Assembly: GCF_014200455.1 (NCBI RefSeq)
Contig: NZ_JACHBW010000012.1
Location: forward strand, 209,774-273,773
DNA from: Paraburkholderia bannensis
GTDB lineage: Bacteria > Pseudomonadota > Gammaproteobacteria > Burkholderiales > Burkholderiaceae
Length of the DNA: 64,000 nt
Direction: 5' to 3'
Positions 17,101-26,339 of this stretch are shown piece by piece (the first letter of the stretch is position 1; each line of letters opens with the position of its first letter). The position numbers were made by a program, and so were the translations under genes. The notes below the pieces were generated by a model that saw only the letters and a program-made list of their open reading frames with translations, was not told where the DNA came from and made no database searches.

Positions 17101-18588
17101 TCAAGTTGAAGTCAGAGTGTCGGTGGCGCGCTCAAGCGTGCCGCGATCGAAATACACGATGCGGTCCGCCACCTCGTGCGCTTCTTCGAGATCGCTCACG
17201 AACACCAGCGTGGCGCGCCCGGCGGCGCGGCGGCGCAGGGTCGCGGCGATATCGGCGCGCGCCCCCGCATCGACGCCCTGAAACGGCTCGTCGAGCAGCA
17301 GCACGCGCGCGGGTTCGGCGTGCCAGCGCGCGAGCAGTACCTTCTGCTGGTTGCCGCCCGAGAGGCGCGCCACGCGGTCGTCGGGACCGTTGCAGCGAAT
17401 GCCGAAAGTGTCGATGAATTCGCGCGCGACCTCGCGCTCCTTCGCCCGCGAAACGATGCCAGCGACGCCCGCGCGGCTCCAGCGCGGCAGAAACGGAAAG
17501 CCGATGCTGCCCGCGATCGAGGCGAACGGCACGGCATCGGGAAAGAGCGAACTGCGCCAGCGATCCTCGCCCGCCAGAAAGACGCCCGCGCGAATCGCCT
17601 CGCGCGGCGTGCGGGGGCGCCATGGTGCGCCGTAGAGGCGCATCGCGCCCGCGCTCGCGCGCGTCGCGCCAAAGATCACCTGTGCAAGACGCGTTTTGCC
17701 CGCGCCCACCGGTCCGACTACGGCGACGATTTCGCCTTCGCGCACGTCGAGATCGAATGGCTCGGAATGCGAACTGAGTTGCAGCCCCCGCAGTTCGAGC
17801 GCCGCCCTGGCGTGCTGCGCGACTTCGCCCTTCGCGGCAGTCGTGTCGGGCAGACGCCGCCCGATCATCGTCTCCAGCGCGGTATCAAAATCGATGGGCG
17901 CATCCTGTGCGGCCACGATGCGTCCATCGCGCATCACCACCACGCGCGATGCCAACCGGCGCAGATCGGCCAGCCGGTGCGAGACCAGCAGCACGGCCAC
18001 GCCTTCGGCGCGCAGCCCATCGATCAAGGTATAGAGACGTTCGGCTTCGGCGGCGGAAAGACTGGCGGTGGGCTCGTCGAGAATCAGCAGGCGCGCGCGC
18101 GTGGCCAGCGCGCGCGCCAGCACCACGCGCTGCTGCGCCGCCAGCGAAAGCGTGCCGAGCGGCGCGTCGAGATCGACGCCTTCCAGGCCCACGCGCGCCG
18201 CCAGTTCGCGTGCACGCGCAAGACGGCGGGCGCGCGGCGTCCAGATCGTGGCAACGCCGCCGCAGAGTTCGTCGAGCAGCAGGTTGTCCGCAATCGACAG
18301 GTCGGGCACAACCACGTCGGCGATGGACTGATGCACCGTCGCCACGCCCAGGCGTTTCGCGGCCAGCGGCGAGTCGGGCGCATAGGCTTGCCCGTCGAGC
18401 GTCATCGCGCCTTCGTCGGCGGCTTGCACGCCGCTCACGATTTTCACGAAAGTGGACTTGCCCGCGCCGTTTGCGCCCATCAGCGCAACCACTTCGCCCG
18501 CCCCAATCGACAGGTCCAGCCGCGCGAGCGCAGTGGTCGCGCCAAAGCGCTTCGCGATTGCACGGGCGGTCAATACGGGGGCGGACAT
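17101..18588 (-). CDS. Sugar ABC transporter ATPase (RbsA type, two ABC domains)
   Basis: About 495 residues from MSAPVLTARAIAKRFG, with GGAG 10 nt upstream; the frame is open 70 codons further but that part is unconserved. Two ABC domains: the first with GANGAGKST and LLILDEPTASL but a degenerate signature (LSLAAQQRV), the second with GPVGAGKT, signature LSGGNQQK and VLLLDEPFQGVD. The tandem layout is standard for sugar importers of this class. First gene of the operon. Confidence 0.9.
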   Translation of the reverse strand: MSAPVLTARAIAKRFGATTALARLDLSIGAGEVVALMGANGAGKSTFVKIVSGVQAADEGAMTLDGQAYAPDSPLAAKRLGVATVHQSIADVVVPDLSIADNLLLDELCGGVATIWTPRARRLARARELAARVGLEGVDLDAPLGTLSLAAQQRVVLARALATRARLLILDEPTASLSAAEAERLYTLIDGLRAEGVAVLLVSHRLADLRRLASRVVVMRDGRIVAAQDAPIDFDTALETMIGRRLPDTTAAKGEVAQHARAALELRGLQLSSHSEPFDLDVREGEIVAVVGPVGAGKTRLAQVIFGATRASAGAMRLYGAPWRPRTPREAIRAGVFLAGEDRWRSSLFPDAVPFASIAGSIGFPFLPRWSRAGVAGIVSRAKEREVAREFIDTFGIRCNGPDDRVARLSGGNQQKVLLARWHAEPARVLLLDEPFQGVDAGARADIAATLRRRAAGRATLVFVSDLEEAHEVADRIVYFDRGTLERATDTLTST

Positions 18589-18728
18589 GGCGCGGCGGCT
18601 CCGGGCGGACGAATCTGAATTGCCGATCATCGTAGCGAGCCGCACGCACGCTCCCAACGAAGCGATGTTCATATCCATGCGAGCGCTTTTGCTAAAGCGC
18701 CAGGTCACGCAGTATTGCGCAACGCTCC

Positions 18729-18753
18729 ATATGGTTATGCGAAACGCTTGGTT
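18729..18753 (+). promoter_or_regulatory. Candidate activator site and -35 upstream of the orphan sulfonate SBP gene
   Basis: ATATGGTTATGCGAAAC at 18729-18745, then TTGGTT at 18748-18753. This resembles the upstream element and TTGG-type -35 of the sfnB-like and groES promoters in this window. The -10 is not clear. It reads toward the SBP gene about 120 nt downstream. Inference only. Confidence 0.4.
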
Positions 18754-18871
18754 CTGCTGCACGCAGCCCGTCTCTAGAATCGGTAGATAGCCCAACATCC
18801 GTACGCCGATTTATTCAGCGATGCGAATGATCTGGCAAGCGCCGTTTCCCAATATGTATCTTATCGACAGC

Positions 18872-19861
18872 ATGCAAAACAGCAGACGCAAATTTATCCG
18901 CCAGATTTCCGCCACGGCGCTGGGTGCAGCCGCCCTCCCCTCGCTCGTGACCCACGCTCGCGCCGCCGATACGCGCACCTTGCGCATCGGCTACCAGAAG
19001 TTCAACACGCTCAATATCCTCAAAGGCACCGGCAATCTGGAGCGCGCCCTGCAGCCGCTCGGCTGGAGCGTGCGCTGGGCGGAATTCGCGGCGGGGCCGC
19101 AACTCACGGAAGCGCTCAACGCCGAGGCGATCGACTTCGGCCATGCCGCCGATACGCCGTCCGCCTTCGCCAATGCGGCAGGCGTCAACGCCGTCTATCT
19201 GGGCGCGGAGCTGCCTTATCCCAAGGGCATTGGCATCTTCGTGGCGGCGGATTCGCCGATCCACTCGATCCGCGAACTGAAGGGCAGGAAAGTGGCGATC
19301 GGGCGCGGCTGGAATGTGCAATATTTGCTGGTGCGCGCGCTGCGCGAGGCGGGGCTCGAATACGGCGATATCCAGCCCGTCTATCTGACCAGCGCGGCCG
19401 ATGTGAGCGCGACGTATCTCTCGGGTAACGTCGATGCGGCCGGTCTGTGGGACCCGTTCCTCGCGAGCCAGCAACTGGCGAGCGCGCCGCGCGTGCTGCG
19501 CGATGGCACGGGCCTGTCGAACAACCGCACCTTTCATCTGGCGCGGCCCGACTTCGTCAAACAGAATCCGCAGGTAATCCGCGTGCTGTTTGAGGAACTG
19601 GCCAAGGCGAATGCGTGGACCCAGAGCCATCCGCAGGAAACCGCGAATCTGCTCGCACCGCAGCTAGGCGTGCGCCCGGAGGTGCTCAAGCTCTCGACCG
19701 AACGCCGCCACTATACGACCGTGGCCGTGACGCCGGATATCGTGAAGGAACAGCAGGATATCGTCGATACCTTTCACTCGCTGGGACTGGTGAAAGAGCG
19801 CGTCGATGTGGCGCGCTTCGTCTATCCCGAGGTGTTCGTTCAAGCCGTTCAAGCGTCGTAA
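18872..19861 (+). CDS. Aliphatic sulfonate ABC transporter substrate-binding protein (SsuA type, orphan)
   Basis: Encodes 329 residues from MQNSRRKFIRQISATALG, a Tat-like signal with twin Arg; in-frame ATGs at 18821 and 18854 would lengthen the n-region. The mature part is an SsuA/NMT1-type periplasmic protein (LRIGYQKFNTLNILKG; GPQLTEALNAEAIDFGHAADTPSAFANAAG; ELKGRKVAIGRGWNVQYLLVRAL). It binds alkanesulfonates or similar anions. No permease or ATPase is adjacent, so it probably shares those of the ssu-type transporter at 28.3-31 kb. It is a close relative of the orphan SBP at 46.1 kb. Confidence 0.88.
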   Translation: MQNSRRKFIRQISATALGAAALPSLVTHARAADTRTLRIGYQKFNTLNILKGTGNLERALQPLGWSVRWAEFAAGPQLTEALNAEAIDFGHAADTPSAFANAAGVNAVYLGAELPYPKGIGIFVAADSPIHSIRELKGRKVAIGRGWNVQYLLVRALREAGLEYGDIQPVYLTSAADVSATYLSGNVDAAGLWDPFLASQQLASAPRVLRDGTGLSNNRTFHLARPDFVKQNPQVIRVLFEELAKANAWTQSHPQETANLLAPQLGVRPEVLKLSTERRHYTTVAVTPDIVKEQQDIVDTFHSLGLVKERVDVARFVYPEVFVQAVQAS

Positions 19862-19869
19862 CTGCCGCT

Positions 19870-20691
19870 TTAAAAGCGGTAGTCGAGCGCAGCGAAGGTC
19901 GTCAGCTCGCAGCGGCGTTCGGTAATCGGACTGCCGCCCGCATAGTGCTCCAGACGCCCGAGCGTGGCGTTGACGGAGCCAACCCAGTGCTTCGAAAAAT
20001 CGTGCGTGGCGTAGAACGTCATGTGCACGTCGCGGATACCGGAACCGGTGGCGTACTGCGGCAGCCCGGAAGCCGCGCTCTGCGCCGACGAGATGCCGAA
20101 CAGGGTGCGCGTGTACACGGCATTGGCCCATGTGAGGCCTGGACCGACCGAAAAGAGCCAGCCCTTGAGCGGCAGCGAGGCGTAGAGATCCGCGCTCGCC
20201 GTGGTGCCCTGGCCGTTGCCGGAAATGTCCTGATAGACCGCCACGGCGCCCGTGAAAGCCCAAACCGTGTAGTCGCCGAAAATGCGCAGCTTGGGGCCGT
20301 CATCCACATTGCCCAGACCGCGCAGATGCGGATCGTCGGAGGCCGTGCGCGACTGGAAGTCGAAGCTCAGCGACGCGCCCAGGTGATAGTTCTCGTTGGT
20401 CAGCACGTTGATGCCAAGCACGTCCGGACCCTGCGAGAAGATGCGGTCGCGATACGAAATGTCGAGCGCCGGGAACGGATAGACCTTCATATGGCGCGAG
20501 CCCGGGTATTGCGGCGCGAAGTAGGCGCCGGGGCCAATCGCGATCTTCCAGGGCGACGCGTCGGGCGTCGTGGCGTTGCTTGCCTGCGCCGTGGTTTCGT
20601 TGCTCGCGCTGTTATCGTCGGCCCGGCTCTGCTGGGCGAACGCCAGCACGGCGGCGCAGGCCAGCGCCTTGATCGTCATCGACTGCTTCAC
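19870..20691 (-). CDS. MipA/OmpV-family outer membrane protein
   Basis: Encodes 273 residues from GTG at 20691, which overlaps the upstream stop as GTGA; ATG at 20679 is also possible. The signal peptide (about 1-24) ends near SRADD. The mature protein is beta-rich with MipA/OmpV features (IAIGPGAYFAPQYPGSRHMKVYPFPALDISYRDRIFSQGPDVLGIN) and ends in Phe (LDYRF) as outer-membrane barrels do. Members are linked to murein-hydrolase scaffolding or osmotic response; the role here is unknown. Last gene of a three-gene operon. Confidence 0.88.
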   Translation of the reverse strand: MKQSMTIKALACAAVLAFAQQSRADDNSASNETTAQASNATTPDASPWKIAIGPGAYFAPQYPGSRHMKVYPFPALDISYRDRIFSQGPDVLGINVLTNENYHLGASLSFDFQSRTASDDPHLRGLGNVDDGPKLRIFGDYTVWAFTGAVAVYQDISGNGQGTTASADLYASLPLKGWLFSVGPGLTWANAVYTRTLFGISSAQSAASGLPQYATGSGIRDVHMTFYATHDFSKHWVGSVNATLGRLEHYAGGSPITERRCELTTFAALDYRF

Positions 20692-21617
20692 GCCTTCTTC
20701 CTTCCCACTGCCGCCAGTTGACGCAAACGCCGTGCGAGCGCCTTCGATACCACCGGCTGATTCTGCGCATCGCGCGCGCCGTGCGCCACTTCGCTTTCGC
20801 GCAGGAATAGCGTGGTCTCGCGCGCGACGATCTCGCGTTCGTTGTCTGAGGTAATCATGTGATATGAATCGTCGAGCCAGAGAGTGCGCAGGAAATTCGC
20901 GCCGATATTGTCGATCACATAGCGTGGATTGCGCGGGCTCGACGTTTCGTCGTCGATCGCGTGTATCACCAGCGTATCGTTTTCGATTGCCGCCACGTCC
21001 TTGCGCGCGGCGCGCGCGAGCCGCAAGGCCTGATGCAGCGCCGGCAGCGAGATCGTCGAAGGGCCGACTTCGCTGAACGAGTTGCGTTGCATGGCGCGCG
21101 CGATCTTTTTGCGCAGCGCTTCGTTTCGCACGCCGAACGGTTCCGATTCGCGATAACGATAGATGTGACGCAAGGGCGTGAAGTAGGCCCAGTCCAGCAG
21201 GAAGCGATACCACGGAATCGCCCAGCCGTCGTAAGCCAGCGTGAGCGACAGCAGCACCAGCGATTGCGCGCTGGGCCGCTCGCGGATCAGGCGCATGGCG
21301 AGCGCGCCGCCAATCGACAGGCCGCAGATCGACACACGCTCGTAGCGCGCGGCAAGCGCGTCGAATTCGCGCGCGGCGGACTTGACCCATTGCTCCATCG
21401 TCTGTTCGCTGGAGCCTGCGCTATAACCTTCGATGAGCGGTGCGCAGACCGTGAAGCCCTCGTTCTGCAGATAGCGCGCGAGGTAGCGCAGCTCGATCGG
21501 CGAACTCGACAGGCCGTGCAGCAGCAGCACCGCGTGGCCATCGCCTTCGCTGAAGATTCGTGCGGGGCCAACGCTCGGCGTCTCGCGCGCGACCGGCTCC
21601 ATCTCGACAGTCGCCAC
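20688..21617 (-). CDS. Alpha/beta hydrolase (carboxylesterase/lipase-like)
   Basis: Encodes 309 residues, starting at GTG 21617 preceded by GGAGG at 6 nt. Alpha/beta-hydrolase fold: oxyanion region LLLHGLSSSP, nucleophile elbow GLSIGG (Ser about residue 103), and a C-terminal His in DDSYHMITSDNER. It resembles bacterial carboxylesterases/monoacylglycerol lipases. No signal peptide. Directly follows the DUF4118 gene and overlaps the MipA gene by 4 bp; the three are probably co-translated. Confidence 0.85.
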   Translation of the reverse strand: MATVEMEPVARETPSVGPARIFSEGDGHAVLLLHGLSSSPIELRYLARYLQNEGFTVCAPLIEGYSAGSSEQTMEQWVKSAAREFDALAARYERVSICGLSIGGALAMRLIRERPSAQSLVLLSLTLAYDGWAIPWYRFLLDWAYFTPLRHIYRYRESEPFGVRNEALRKKIARAMQRNSFSEVGPSTISLPALHQALRLARAARKDVAAIENDTLVIHAIDDETSSPRNPRYVIDNIGANFLRTLWLDDSYHMITSDNEREIVARETTLFLRESEVAHGARDAQNQPVVSKALARRLRQLAAVGRKKA

Positions 21618-21618
21618 G

Positions 21619-22392
21619 TCAGGCCTCCGTGCTCAAAACGAGAAAGTCGCCTGCATGCGTGGTGAAGCGCTCGCATTGGCAGTTGGTCAGGCGGAATTCG
21701 CGATCGCCCGCGGTGCGACGCAGACGCACCCGGTGAGTGCCCGGCCAGAGCGCATTGGTGAGGCGCTGGATGTCTTCGGGATGCACGGATTCGAACAGCG
21801 GCCCCGGCGCCACTTCGGTGGCCGCCGGCATCGCAGCGGCGCTCTGCCCTACGCTGGCGCGTTGGGCGGCGTTGCGTTCCAGCGCCTTGATCAGAATGAA
21901 GCCTTCGTGACGCTGCGCGAGATGGCGCAGCAAGCGATGCGTTTCGTCTTCGGCGCGGCGCGCGAGCACGCGCTCGTTGTCGTGACGCAGCAGCATTTCA
22001 TAGCGCGACTGCGCCACCGAGGCGATCAGTTGCGCGCGAAACTGTTCGCGGCGCAGGCGTTCGATCAGCGTTATCACGAGCAGCGTGACGAGCGGGTACG
22101 ACACCAGCAGCACGGCGTCGTGGAAATCGATCACGGAAATATCGGCGTAAGGCGGCACGAACAGATAATCGGCAATGCACAGGCCGAGCACCATGACCGT
22201 CAGCGCGGGAGCAAGACCAAAGTAGTACTCGACCAGCGAAGCCGCAATGCAGAACGCCGTGCCTGGCATCATCGGGCCAAGCCACGGATGCAGGCCAAGG
22301 CGCACGACGCTCGCGATGGCGAGCGCAGCGGCGGCATAGCCCCAGCGGCGCGGACCCCGGGGCGCCCAGTGACGGGCGTTACGGACTTTCAT
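21619..22392 (-). CDS. DUF4118-domain membrane protein
   Basis: Encodes 257 residues. Residues 18-120 contain about four membrane segments of the KdpD-like DUF4118 type (YYFGLAPALTVMVLGLCIADYLFVPPY), followed by a cytoplasmic coiled-coil-like helix (about 115-165) and a short C-terminal domain, but no kinase domain. It may be a membrane sensor or adaptor without catalytic output, or part of a larger ancestral sensor. First gene of the mipA operon. Confidence 0.8.
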   Translation of the reverse strand: MKVRNARHWAPRGPRRWGYAAAALAIASVVRLGLHPWLGPMMPGTAFCIAASLVEYYFGLAPALTVMVLGLCIADYLFVPPYADISVIDFHDAVLLVSYPLVTLLVITLIERLRREQFRAQLIASVAQSRYEMLLRHDNERVLARRAEDETHRLLRHLAQRHEGFILIKALERNAAQRASVGQSAAAMPAATEVAPGPLFESVHPEDIQRLTNALWPGTHRVRLRRTAGDREFRLTNCQCERFTTHAGDFLVLSTEA

Positions 22393-22991
22393 GTTTATTC
22401 AGGGCCCCGTTCTTTTGCGGGCCGATGCGAGAAATGCGAAGAGAGCGGCCACTGGCGCTCGCTTTGTAATCAGTGTAAGGAAGGACCGCCCAGGTTGGCT
22501 GGCCGATGGCTGGCGGGCGCGGTGAGATTCCTTCGAGGCTGCGTATATTACCACTGTTTACAAACCTTCCCATTCATATGACGATTAAATCTCTCCGCAC
22601 CTTTCTTGCCCCGCTGCGAACTGGAACAACCGGCTGATGGGCATGGCAACCACCTTACGCGACGGTGAATTAACGTAAGCTTAAGTGCGCCGGAAATTGT
22701 TCAAAACTGGCATTCGTTATGGTCAATCGACCATTCAAGGCACCATGCGTTCACAAGAAGTTGGCCGCCGCATCGCCCGCAACCCGGGGCGTTGCACAGG
22801 AATGCGTGCCAGACTGCGCGAGCGTGGCGTTCGAAGCGCACGGGGCGCGCGCCGTGCGGCCCGCATGGTACGCGTACTCGAACGCTCCGTCGAGACGAGG
22901 CACGCGGGACAGTGGGCGAAACAGATTTTTCTGAAAATTGCGCAATAAAAAGCAAACGCGAGGAAGCGCGAGAAATCGCGAAAAACACGAA
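22393..22991. other. Long intergenic region
   Basis: About 600 bases with no gene I can support. It holds a short palindrome (atggtcaatcgaccat near 22718-22733), low-complexity runs of gcgaaaaa type before the terminator, and presumably the promoter of the DUF4118 operon. Open frames here are Arg-rich and lack family resemblance. Confidence 0.5.
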
Positions 22992-23025
22992 AAAGCGCGC
23001 GGCTCGATCATGAGCCGCGCGCTTT
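22992..23025 (-). terminator. Rho-independent terminator of the MFS gene
   Basis: A perfect 14-bp stem (aaagcgcgcggctc / gagccgcgcgcttt) with a 6-nt loop, 25 nt past the MFS stop, followed on the minus strand by a T-rich stretch. Confidence 0.92.
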
Positions 23026-23050
23026 CAAGCTCCTTCTACGCGAAAGGCGC

Positions 23051-24373
23051 TTACCGGTTCACGAGTTGCTTCGGCAAAGCGAGCACCAGCAACGCCCCCA
23101 TCGTCAGGCAGGCCGCGAGCGTGTACACGCCAAGATCGGTCGAATGCGTCCTGTCGATGATCCAGCCAATCACATACGGGCTCACGAAGCCGGCCAGATT
23201 GCCTACCGAGTTGACCACCGCCACACCCGTCGCAGCGGCCGCGCCAGCGAGGATCGCCGTGGGCAGGCACCAGAACTGACACAGCGTCGTCATCACGCCC
23301 ATGGTGGCGATGGTCAGACCGATCATCGCCAGCGTGACGTTGCCGCTGCCCGCGACGACGGCCACGACCCAGCCCACCGTGCCGATGACGCCCGGCACCG
23401 CGACGTGCCAGCGGCGCTCGCGCCGGGCGTCCGAACTGCGGCCCACCAGGATCATCGAAATGGCCGCCGCCGCATACGGCAACGTCGTGAGCATGCCGAT
23501 CGTGAGCGGGTCCTTCACGCCCGAGCCCTTGATGAGCGTGGGCAGCCAGAAGCCCACGCCGTAGAGCCCCATGATGAAGAACAGGTAGATGGCGCTCAGC
23601 ACCCAGACCATCGGCCGCGTGAACCCGTCCTTGAACGTGTGCGAGGTGGTGGCGCTGGCATCGGTGGCGATATTGGCGCTGAGCGTGCGTTTTTCTGCAT
23701 CCGAGAGCCACTTCGCCTGTTCGATGCCCTTGTCGAGTTTGAGGATCACGACCACGCCCAGCACCAGCGAAGGAATCGCTTCGAGCAGAAACAACCACTG
23801 CCAGCCCGCCAGGCCTTTCGCGCCGCTCATCGAATGGAGAATCCAGCCCGAGAGCGGACCGCCCAGCACGCCCGAAATCGGAATGCCCGTCATGAAGAGC
23901 GCGATGATCTTGCCGCGGCGCTCAGACGGAAACCAGTACGTGAGATACAGGATCACGCCGGGGAAAAGCCCGGCTTCAGCAAGGCCGAGCAGAAAGCGCA
24001 GGGTATAGAACATCGTGGGCGTGCGCACGAACATCATGCAGCCCGATATGACCGCCCAGGTGAGCATGACGCGCGCAATCCACAGCCGTGCGCCAACCTT
24101 ATGCAGGATGATATTGCTTGGCACTTCGAATAAAAAGTAGCCGATGAAGAAAATGCCCGCACCCAGACCATAAACCGTTTCACTGAAGTGCAGATCCTTG
24201 AGCATCTGCAGCTTCGCGAAGCCCACGTTCACGCGATCGAGATAGGCCGCGACGTAGCAAAAGAACAGCAGCGGCACGAGCCGCCATGCCACCTTGGTGT
24301 AGAGCGAGGACTGGCTTTCGTCTACGTGGGTGTCGGCATGCGTCGCGGCATACGCGGGTCTCGACGGATTCAT
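23051..24373 (-). CDS. MFS transporter, anion:cation symporter family
   Basis: Encodes 440 residues with 12 predicted membrane segments. The early loop (YLDRVNVGFAKLQM) and GYFLFEVPSNIILHKVGARLWIARVM are typical of the phthalate/tartrate/glucarate-type ACS family. It should import an organic acid by proton symport. Placed after the class II aldolase gene and near a divergent LysR gene, so the substrate is probably a sugar acid or hydroxy acid degraded by that aldolase. First 20 residues are polar (cytoplasmic). Confidence 0.9.
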   Translation of the reverse strand: MNPSRPAYAATHADTHVDESQSSLYTKVAWRLVPLLFFCYVAAYLDRVNVGFAKLQMLKDLHFSETVYGLGAGIFFIGYFLFEVPSNIILHKVGARLWIARVMLTWAVISGCMMFVRTPTMFYTLRFLLGLAEAGLFPGVILYLTYWFPSERRGKIIALFMTGIPISGVLGGPLSGWILHSMSGAKGLAGWQWLFLLEAIPSLVLGVVVILKLDKGIEQAKWLSDAEKRTLSANIATDASATTSHTFKDGFTRPMVWVLSAIYLFFIMGLYGVGFWLPTLIKGSGVKDPLTIGMLTTLPYAAAAISMILVGRSSDARRERRWHVAVPGVIGTVGWVVAVVAGSGNVTLAMIGLTIATMGVMTTLCQFWCLPTAILAGAAAATGVAVVNSVGNLAGFVSPYVIGWIIDRTHSTDLGVYTLAACLTMGALLVLALPKQLVNR

Positions 24374-24446
24374 GGTTGTCTCCAGATGTTTTGTGCTTTG
24401 GCTACTTCGGTTACTTCAATTTCTTCAACTATTTTCGTTCGCGGAT

Positions 24447-25316
24447 TCAATCGAACATATCGGGTTGCGTGGCCACCAACTGGTCCCAGATCGCCTGAAA
24501 ATGCAGCCATCCGATATATTCGCTGCCAACGTGCTCGCGGCTATAACGCGCCTTGTCTTCCGGCACGAGCTTTGGCTTCGCGCCTGCCGCTTCGATCATC
24601 AACTGCTGCTGGCAGCACCGTTCCAGCGCGATGAACCAGAATGCCGCCGCTTCGATGCTGTGGCGGCTCGCCGTCAACAAGCCGTGGTTCTGGTGAATCG
24701 CCGCCTTGACGCCCGCGAACGCATTGGCAACCTTGTGCCCGGCTTTTACTTCAACGGCGACCTGCCCAGCCTCGTCGCCGATCACGACATGATCTTCGAA
24801 AAACGCCGCGGCATCCTGGCTGATCGGATCGAGCTTCCTGCCAAGCGCGGAGAAGGCCGTGCCATACACCGTGTGCGCGTGACACATGGCGACGATGTCG
24901 GGATGCGCCTCGTGCACCGCAGCATGCAGCACGAAGCCCGCACGGTTGATCGCGTGTTTGCCTTGGACCACGCGGCCCTGATGATCGGCGAGGATCAGGT
25001 TCGAGAGCTTGACCTGTGAAAAGTGAATCGCCATCGGATTGGTCCAATAGAGATCCGGATGCTCAGGATCGCGAATCGTCAGATGGCCCGCGAAACCGTA
25101 GTCGAATCCCTGCAGGGCGAACGCGCGGCACGCGCCAACCAGACGCTCCTTCAGATGCTGGCGATGCGCGGCACGACTGGCGAACGAAGGAATCTGGGGG
25201 AAGATCAGGCCTGCCTGCTCGGGCTGATAGATCGAAACACGTCCCTGCAGATTGATCGCGCTGACTGGGTTAGTCGGGCCGCTCGACTTCGCCTGGGCTT
25301 CGGTGACTTCCAACAT
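24447..25316 (-). CDS. Class II aldolase/adducin family protein
   Basis: Encodes 289 residues. The fold's zinc-binding His residues are visible in AMCHAHTVYG (His-x-His) and in AIHQNHGLL. Early FALQGFDYGFAGHLTIRDPEH resembles the phosphate/substrate loop of fuculose-phosphate aldolases, though the subgroup includes unphosphorylated-substrate enzymes. Likely cleaves or decarboxylates a hydroxy acid imported by the MFS protein encoded downstream (73 nt gap). Divergent from the LysR gene, with 123 nt between starts. Confidence 0.87.
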   Translation of the reverse strand: MLEVTEAQAKSSGPTNPVSAINLQGRVSIYQPEQAGLIFPQIPSFASRAAHRQHLKERLVGACRAFALQGFDYGFAGHLTIRDPEHPDLYWTNPMAIHFSQVKLSNLILADHQGRVVQGKHAINRAGFVLHAAVHEAHPDIVAMCHAHTVYGTAFSALGRKLDPISQDAAAFFEDHVVIGDEAGQVAVEVKAGHKVANAFAGVKAAIHQNHGLLTASRHSIEAAAFWFIALERCCQQQLMIEAAGAKPKLVPEDKARYSREHVGSEYIGWLHFQAIWDQLVATQPDMFD

Positions 25317-25439
25317 GTTTGCTCCTTGCTGTATGCGCTAAACGTGAAGCTATGGTCGCGCGCCGCATCGACGTTGACAAACGAAGCTTGTTCATGGAAA
25401 GCTGAATCCCATTCACCTATCGGCAACACGGGAGGGACG

Positions 25440-26333
25440 GTGCGCAAGCTGCCGAACTTCGTTCTGTTGCGCGCCTTCGAAGCCGCCGCGCGACTGCAGA
25501 GCTTTGCGCTCGCCGCGCGCGAGTTATGCCTCACGCCATCGGCGATCAGCCACCAGATCAAGGAGCTGGAAGAATATTTCGGCCGGCCGCTGTTCATTCG
25601 CCGCAACCGCCGGATCGAGCCCACACCCGAAGCGCTGCGCCTGCTCGACAGCCTCAGCCGCGTGTTCGATGCGATCGAATCGGCCTGCGCTGAAGTCACA
25701 CTGGCGGCGCAAGCCCAGGTGCTTGCCGTTTATTGCCCGCCCAGCTTCGCGGTGAAATGGCTGGCGCCGCGGCTCGCCGATTTCGCGCGCCATCATCCGG
25801 ACATCACTTTGCGCCTCACCACGGGGCCGGAGCCCCTCGACCTCACGCGTGCGCGCGAAATGGACGTGGCGATTTCATATGGCAGCGCCCTGGAACGCCC
25901 TGGCGTTGAAACCTTGCCACTGGGTCACGAGCCGCTGGTGCCGATGTGCGCGCCCGCCCTCCTCGAACAGACACCCGACGCCGATCGCCTGATGCAGCAG
26001 ACCACGCTGATCGAGAGCCAATTGAGCCGCCTGACATGGCGCGACTGGTTCGAAGCGAACGGCATGCCGATGCCCGTCCGCCCGCGTCCCTCTTTCGATC
26101 GCGCGGCGCTGGCGATCTCGGCGGCAGTCGATGGCATGGGGATCGTGCTGGAAAGCACACGCCTTGCCGAACGCGAACTCGCGCGCGGCGAACTGGTGGA
26201 AGTAGGACGCGGTCATTTCGTGCGCTTCGAGCGCGAGACGCATTTTCTGTCCTGGCGCGCCAACGAAGGCAAGCGTGCGGGGCTGGCGACGTTCCGGCAA
26301 TGGATCGTTGGTCACACGAGCGGATGCGCGTGA
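25440..26333 (+). CDS. LysR-family transcriptional regulator (GcvA-like)
   Basis: Encodes 297 residues from GTG at 25440, preceded by GGAGGGA. HTH at about residues 20-45 (FALAARELCLTPSAISHQIKELE), followed by the periplasmic-binding-like effector domain (LAVYCPPSFAVKWLAPRLADFARHHPDI). The frame is open far upstream, but that part overlaps the aldolase on the other strand and is not protein-like. Divergent placement makes it the likely activator of the aldolase-MFS operon. Confidence 0.9.
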   Translation: MRKLPNFVLLRAFEAAARLQSFALAARELCLTPSAISHQIKELEEYFGRPLFIRRNRRIEPTPEALRLLDSLSRVFDAIESACAEVTLAAQAQVLAVYCPPSFAVKWLAPRLADFARHHPDITLRLTTGPEPLDLTRAREMDVAISYGSALERPGVETLPLGHEPLVPMCAPALLEQTPDADRLMQQTTLIESQLSRLTWRDWFEANGMPMPVRPRPSFDRAALAISAAVDGMGIVLESTRLAERELARGELVEVGRGHFVRFERETHFLSWRANEGKRAGLATFRQWIVGHTSGCA

Positions 26334-26339
26334 ATCAAG

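Noticed and set aside
22685..22948. Possible small gene in the 22.4-23.0 kb gap
   Set aside because: The product is very Arg-rich, several frames overlap equally well, and there is no ribosome site or recognisable similarity.
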